Notes under the pieces: model-generated
What the model saw: the letters and a program-made list of their open reading frames with translations, nothing else
What the model was told of the DNA's origin: nothing
Databases searched by the model: none
In this document: one piece after another, positions 59,779-64,000 of the stretch
Layout of the letters: the number at the start of each line of letters is the position of its first letter
Position numbering within the stretch: the stretch's first letter is position 1
Translations under genes and position numbers: made by a program
DNA from: Chryseobacterium sp. MA9
Lineage (GTDB): Bacteria > Bacteroidota > Bacteroidia > Flavobacteriales > Weeksellaceae
Reading direction: 5' to 3'
NCBI RefSeq assembly: GCF_024399315.1
Contig: NZ_CP075170.1
Span: 3,596,001 to 3,660,000, forward strand
Length of the DNA stretch: 64,000 nucleotides

Positions 59779-62172
59779 TTATTTTTTTATGGTTTTAATG
59801 GTTTTTATGCTTCCATCTTTCATTTTGAGATTAATAAAATATATTCCGGTACTCAGATCTCCAAGATGAACTGGAGAAGAAGGGTTTTTAATAGTTCTTA
59901 CCTGTTTTCCGGAAATATCTGTAACAGAAATGGATCTTACATTTGAAATATCTGAAATAGTCACCAGATCTGTAAATGGATTTGGAGATACCTGAATTTT
60001 GTTATTATCCTTAGATATTTCATTAGTAGATAGTACAGAGCTGTCATAGGCAGAAATTTGAAACTCTCCATTAGCTTCATCTGTTTTGGACTTCCATACG
60101 CTTATGTACAGACTAGCACCAGGGGTTTGGCCGGTTAAACTGATTTTAGAGAAAAAGTTTTGCCCATTGTCGTTATTACAGTCAATTTGGGTTAAAGAAC
60201 CACAAGTTCCGCTATAAGCAGCAATTACGGAGTTGGTAAAAAGAGACCCTGTAACTCCCTTGGTTTCTATGGTAAGGGCTCCGCTAGAAGGAACAATGAC
60301 CGTAAACCAGATATTGTCAACAGTATTGTACCAACAGGTAGGACCATTGCCATCTGTTGTCGCCCCCGCATTACTAGTGGTAATTGCTCCGGATGCAAAA
60401 TCACCTGCAACAGTTAAAGGAGTGGCTCCTGAGCAGTTGTCATTGGCAGGTGGGGTAAATTCATAGGCTGAAACTCTAAATTCTCCATAATCAGCATCTA
60501 CTCCATAATTCCAGACATTTATATATAATGTAGTGCCGGGAGTTTGCCCAGTTAGATAAATAAGAGAAAAATAACCTGTACCGGTGCTGTCATCACAGGC
60601 CAATTCTGTTAATGAGCCACAAACCCCATTGTAAACACTGAGTACAGTGTCATAAACTTCTGAACCTGAAGCGGGTCTTGTTTCTATAGCAAGATTTCCA
60701 CTTTGAGGTACAACGGCCTTGAACCATACATTGTTACTGGCATTTGGCCGACAGGAAGGAGTAGTATTATTTGTGGTTGTTCCTGAGTTGGTGGAAGTGA
60801 TGACTCCTGATGCAAAGTTAGTTCCAACAGGTAAAGGAGTTGCTCCTGAACAATTGTCATTGGCTGGCGGTGTATATTCGTAAGCTGCAACCTGAAATTT
60901 TCCATCATAAGAGCTTGATTGAACCTTCCATACACTAATATATAATGTGGTACCCGGAGTTTGCCCGGTTAGATAGATCAAGGAGAATCCACCTTGTCCG
61001 CTATATTTATTACAAGCAATTTCAGTTAAAGAACCGCATGTCCCGCTGTAAACATTAAGGGCTGAACTATCAAATAAAGAGCCTGGAGTCTGGCGTGTTT
61101 CTATAGCAAGATTTCCGCTTGGAGGAACAACGGCCTTAAACCATACATTATTACTGGCCATTGGCCGGCAGGAAGGAGTGCTGCTGTCTGTAGTTGCTCC
61201 TACATTGGTAGAAGTGATAACGCTTGAAGCAAAGTTGCTTCCAACAGTTAAAGGAGTTGCTCCGGAGCAGTTATCATTTATAGACAGCAATGGTTCAAAC
61301 ACTGATATTTGAAAAGGACCATTAATACCATTCGGGCTATATTTCCATGCACTTATATATAATGTGGTTCCGGGAGTCTGACCAGTTAAAGTAATTTTAG
61401 AGAAAAAATAGAGTCCGCTGCTGTTATCACAAGCAATCTCGGTTAAAGATCCACAGGTGCCACTGTAAATACTGAGGGTGGTATTATTGAGTTCTGAACC
61501 TGGGGCCTTTTGGGTTTCTATAGTAAGATTTCCACTTGGAGGAACTATGGCTTTAAACCATATATTGTCACTGGCCATTGTTTGGCAGGAAGGGAGGCTG
61601 TAGTCTGTTGTTGCACCTAAATTGCCAACAGTTATGGCTCCTGAGGCGAAGTTATTTCCAACGGCTAAAGATGTTGCCGCTGAGCAGTTGTCATTGACCG
61701 GTTGCACGGGATCATATGCTGAAATCTTAAATTGCCCATTGCTCATACTTATGTAAGATTTCTTCCATACACTTATATACAATGTGTTGCCGGGAGTTTG
61801 ATTGGTAAGTGATATTAATGAATATTCACTTACACCGGAGTCATCGTCGCAAGCGATCTGAGTTAAAGAGCCGCATGTTCCGCTATAAACACTAAGTACA
61901 GTATTGTTAAACGGAGAATTCAGAGCTTCCCGTGTCTCAATTTTAAGCTTGCCGCTGGCCGGTACAACGACTTTGAACCAAACGTTTTCTACAGCAAAAG
62001 AATTACAGGAGGGTATAGCCCCATCTGTAGTTGCCCCTACATTGGTAGAGGTGATAGCTCCTAATGCAAAATTTGCCCCAACATTTAGGCTGATTGCTCC
62101 AGAACAATCGTCATTTTGAGCATTGACAAATACAATTGTTAAGAGAAATAAATAAGATAATAATTTTCTCAT
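59779..62172 (-). CDS. T9SS-exported protein with five tandem about 140-residue repeats
   Basis: A 797-aa surface or secreted protein. Signal peptide 1-18, then five repeats of about 140 aa starting with N-D-x-C-S-G/A-A (about 20, 160, 303, 446 and 590). Each repeat has four conserved Cys, a W[FT]xxVVPxSG segment, a SGTCGSLTxIAC or close variant, and TGQTPGxxLYISVWK. The C-terminal about 75 residues are a T9SS type A sorting domain (VSPNPFTDLVTIS, then GIYFINLK). The repeats look like PPC/CUB-type beta-sandwiches with disulfides. Probable adhesin or matrix protein; function unknown. Confidence 0.88.
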   Translation of the reverse strand: MRKLLSYLFLLTIVFVNAQNDDCSGAISLNVGANFALGAITSTNVGATTDGAIPSCNSFAVENVWFKVVVPASGKLKIETREALNSPFNNTVLSVYSGTCGSLTQIACDDDSGVSEYSLISLTNQTPGNTLYISVWKKSYISMSNGQFKISAYDPVQPVNDNCSAATSLAVGNNFASGAITVGNLGATTDYSLPSCQTMASDNIWFKAIVPPSGNLTIETQKAPGSELNNTTLSIYSGTCGSLTEIACDNSSGLYFFSKITLTGQTPGTTLYISAWKYSPNGINGPFQISVFEPLLSINDNCSGATPLTVGSNFASSVITSTNVGATTDSSTPSCRPMASNNVWFKAVVPPSGNLAIETRQTPGSLFDSSALNVYSGTCGSLTEIACNKYSGQGGFSLIYLTGQTPGTTLYISVWKVQSSSYDGKFQVAAYEYTPPANDNCSGATPLPVGTNFASGVITSTNSGTTTNNTTPSCRPNASNNVWFKAVVPQSGNLAIETRPASGSEVYDTVLSVYNGVCGSLTELACDDSTGTGYFSLIYLTGQTPGTTLYINVWNYGVDADYGEFRVSAYEFTPPANDNCSGATPLTVAGDFASGAITTSNAGATTDGNGPTCWYNTVDNIWFTVIVPSSGALTIETKGVTGSLFTNSVIAAYSGTCGSLTQIDCNNDNGQNFFSKISLTGQTPGASLYISVWKSKTDEANGEFQISAYDSSVLSTNEISKDNNKIQVSPNPFTDLVTISDISNVRSISVTDISGKQVRTIKNPSSPVHLGDLSTGIYFINLKMKDGSIKTIKTIKK

Positions 62173-62205
62173 ATTTTTTGTTGTTTCTGGCTTTTAGTTT
62201 TTTTT

Positions 62206-62213
62206 CAAATATA
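62206..62213 (-). promoter_or_regulatory. -7 element of the five-repeat protein gene
   Basis: Minus-strand TATATTTG, about 34 nt before the ATG. Confidence 0.5.
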
Positions 62214-62330
62214 CTAAAGTATTCTATGTGATACAATGACAATAGGTTGTAAATTGTGTTGTGAATTTTTATTATATAAGATATTTAGGAGAGTGTTTAA
62301 CTTAAAATTAATTTTCGTTCAAATTTAGGT

Positions 62331-62367
62331 AAAAAAAAACCATCTTTCCTTTATTGAAAAGATGGTT
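62331..62367 (-). terminator. Terminator of the DUF4271-hemD operon
   Basis: Stem AACCATCTTT/AAAGATGGTT with 10-nt loop; on the minus strand the stem is followed by a long T run. Confidence 0.85.
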
Positions 62368-62390
62368 GATGGTATTTTTATAATTAAAGA

Positions 62391-63140
62391 CTATTTATGA
62401 AGTGCTTTAATATACTTTTCAAGGGCCATTGTCATAGAAGGAGTTTCCTTCGTAGGTGCCATTAAATCTACTGTTAATCCAGCTTCTTCTGCAGCTGCCA
62501 AAGTCGTGTTTCCGAAAACACCGATCTTTGTTTCATCCTGCTTGAAGTCAGGGAAATTTTGTTGTAGCGATTTGATTCCTTGCGGACTAAAGAAGATCAG
62601 CATGTCATAATCTTTAATGTTGATATCTGTAAGGTCGCTGCATACGGTACGGTACATGATTGCTCTTGTCCAGTCTGCATTAGATGCATCCATGGTTTTC
62701 ACAATATCCGGACTCAAAACATCTGAAGATGGCAACAGATATTTTTCAGTTGGGAATTTTTTGAAAAGAGGAAGCAGATCTGAGAAGTTTTTTTCCCCAA
62801 AGCTGATTTTCCTTTTTCTGTACACAATATGCTTTTGAAGGTAGTTGGCAATTGCTTCCGACTGGCAGATATATCTCATTGTATCCGGAACGGCAAAACG
62901 AAGTTCTTCCGCAAGTCTGAAGTAATGGTCAATCGCATTTTTACTGGTAAAAATAATACCTGTATACTGCGTCAGATCTATTTTCTGTGTTCTGAGCTCT
63001 TTATTGTCAACCCCTTCGACGTGGATAAATGGACGGAAATCAATCTTTATTTTTTCCTTCTTCGCTATATCCAAATATGGAGAAGACTCACTAGGCGCTG
63101 GTTGAGAAACCAATATAGACTTTATTCTCATCATTGACAT
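62391..63140 (-). CDS. hemD: Uroporphyrinogen-III synthase
   Basis: A 249-aa two-domain enzyme that cyclises hydroxymethylbilane with inversion of ring D in haem synthesis. Recognisable pieces are IIFTSKNAIDHYF in the first lobe, EKYLLPSSDVLSPDIVKTM, the conserved Tyr of RAIMYRTV, DMLIFFSPQGIKSLQQNF and GVFGNTTLAAAEEAGL. HemD is weakly conserved, so the call rests on the overall pattern and on pairing with DUF4271 (3-nt gap), which is typical of Flavobacteriia. It starts at the first of several close ATG codons. Confidence 0.9.
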   Translation of the reverse strand: MSMMRIKSILVSQPAPSESSPYLDIAKKEKIKIDFRPFIHVEGVDNKELRTQKIDLTQYTGIIFTSKNAIDHYFRLAEELRFAVPDTMRYICQSEAIANYLQKHIVYRKRKISFGEKNFSDLLPLFKKFPTEKYLLPSSDVLSPDIVKTMDASNADWTRAIMYRTVCSDLTDINIKDYDMLIFFSPQGIKSLQQNFPDFKQDETKIGVFGNTTLAAAEEAGLTVDLMAPTKETPSMTMALEKYIKALHK

Positions 63141-63143
63141 TTA

Positions 63144-63812
63144 TTAAAAAAATAACAACTTCCAAAGCAATAATAATGGTGCGATTTGGAGGGTGCAAAT
63201 ATACAAAAATTTATAATACCATTTTTCGGGAAGAATCTTGTTCTTGTGAAATAAGTAGAAAAAAACTTTGAAAATGAATACAAAAGAAAAGAAACAAAAA
63301 TAATACAAGAACATTTTATTTCTGTCTATAGGGAAGTAATAATGGGCTACACAAAGAATTATTAGCAAAAATGTGAGAATGAAATAAAATTTTGTGGAGG
63401 TAAAATAAAAAACAGTCCATTTTTTTCCGTCACCTATACTTTGATAAAATAAAAACCCGAATGTTGATTTTACTAAATAAAAAAACAGTACAGCCAGCAA
63501 AGTATACCCGAATTTATTAAGCTGATACCCAAAAAGCTGAAGATCGGCAATGTATTTCGGCACAATAGGAATGTACTGCGAAATTAAAACAGATAATGTG
63601 AGCGTCGTCACACATGAAGTGATGATCCAGCTGGGAAGGTTGTTACTCGCATCAAAATATTTTTGAAGCAGAAAATCTTTGAGACTGGCATCCCTTTCTA
63701 TGACGTTCATCATAAAGACATATAAAAATATACAGCCCACTAGGATAAAGATTACCCAATCATTATTCTCAGGTATTCTTACATGATTGATGAAGTGTTG
63801 TGATGATGGCAA
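63144..63812 (-). CDS. DUF4271 family membrane protein
   Basis: A 222-aa inner-membrane protein with about six hydrophobic helices (about 19-37, 60-82, 99-118, 140-158, 165-188, 200-220). The family pattern includes FFYLVKSTFGFLFYQSIGD. Function is unknown, but it is consistently paired with hemD in Flavobacteriia, hinting at a link to haem or quinone biology (inference). No ATG is found upstream of residue 34, so the start is the TTG at 63812 or another non-ATG codon. It is first in the two-gene operon. Confidence 0.8.
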   Translation of the reverse strand: MPSSQHFINHVRIPENNDWVIFILVGCIFLYVFMMNVIERDASLKDFLLQKYFDASNNLPSWIITSCVTTLTLSVLISQYIPIVPKYIADLQLFGYQLNKFGYTLLAVLFFYLVKSTFGFLFYQSIGDGKKWTVFYFTSTKFYFILTFLLIILCVAHYYFPIDRNKMFLYYFCFFSFVFIFKVFFYLFHKNKILPEKWYYKFLYICTLQIAPLLLLWKLLFF

Positions 63813-63984
63813 AATTTAAGTTTTTATTATTTATTATTTAACTTCTGATAGCACAATCCGGCACAGATTTTCCTGTCACCTGTTTCATATATCCGCAGTT
63901 AAAATATTTGCTCTCATCGATTTTACGTATTGTTTAGATCTGTTGAATAAAAGTTTCTGTTTCATCCGCTTAATCCCTGAGAAA

Positions 63985-63992
63985 TATTTTTG
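63985..63992 (+). promoter_or_regulatory. -7 element pointing out of the window
   Basis: TATTTTTG on the plus strand in the last 16 nt, probably of a gene beyond the window end. The 63813-63984 spacer holds no other recognisable element. Confidence 0.35.
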
Positions 63993-64000
63993 CAAAATTA

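Noticed and set aside
59779..62172. Regularly spaced DNA repeats resembling a repeat array
   Set aside because: They are in-frame protein repeats of about 430 nt, not CRISPR or satellite DNA.

Overview
The window is AT-rich DNA from a member of the Bacteroidota, most likely Chryseobacterium or a close Weeksellaceae relative. Evidence is the TAnnTTTG promoter element just upstream of many starts, the absence of strong Shine-Dalgarno sites, a SusC/SusD pair, type IX secretion (T9SS) C-terminal domains, an RprX/RprY-like two-component pair, single-chain glycyl-tRNA synthetase, and the hemD-DUF4271 pair typical of Flavobacteriia. No rRNA, tRNA, CRISPR array or intact insertion sequence was seen. 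The genus assignment is an inference.

Layout. 1-6.7 kb: patatin-like lipase and M15 peptidoglycan peptidase on the minus strand, whose three promoters share one unusual palindromic architecture; a umuC-type polymerase; a YdeI/DUF1801 protein; a serine hydrolase; an M48 protease. 6.8-16 kb: housekeeping and envelope genes (glyS, truC, pyrD, DUF445, msrB lipoprotein, L,D-transpeptidase-like protein). 16-20.6 kb: an OmpR-type two-component system divergent from a beta-barrel/Dabb/cupin operon whose promoter carries three 11-bp-spaced direct repeats. 20.7-24.3 kb: a four-gene lipid operon (tetR, thiolase, thioesterase, fabF) with a perfect TetR-type palindrome over its promoter. 24.4-25.8 kb: OsmC and an AraC regulator.

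26-46.7 kb is the centrepiece, a polysaccharide utilisation locus for high-mannose N-glycans or a related mannoside: AraC regulator, SusC, SusD, MFS permease, GH130 phosphorylase, GH92, GH125, two tandem Endo-H-like GH18 enzymes with FN3, LamG and T9SS tails, ROK sugar kinase, a second GH92 and a cupin-type mannose-6-phosphate isomerase. Proposed flow: surface GH18 enzymes cut the chitobiose core; SusCD imports the glycan; GH92 and GH125 trim alpha-mannose in the periplasm; the MFS permease imports Man-GlcNAc; GH130 phosphorolyses it; ROK and the isomerase feed mannose to glycolysis. The first GH92 has Ser where the family's general-acid Glu is expected, suggesting unusual substrate chemistry. 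The locus also has an internal terminator between the GH18 genes and a roughly 120-nt foldable RNA before the permease.

47-53.2 kb (minus strand): an RprXY-like two-component system, a lipoprotein with three His/Cys repeats, a small Cys-rich secreted protein, and a TonB-dependent receptor carrying two tandem HMA metal-binding domains. This looks like a metal (probably copper) acquisition or defence cluster. 53.4-64 kb: SRPBCC protein, three tandem paralogous secreted proteins, oligopeptidase B, a five-repeat T9SS-exported protein, hemD and DUF4271.

Several starts given here are shorter than the longest open frame, because the longer version begins at TTG or GTG or because a TAnnTTTG element lies inside the extension.
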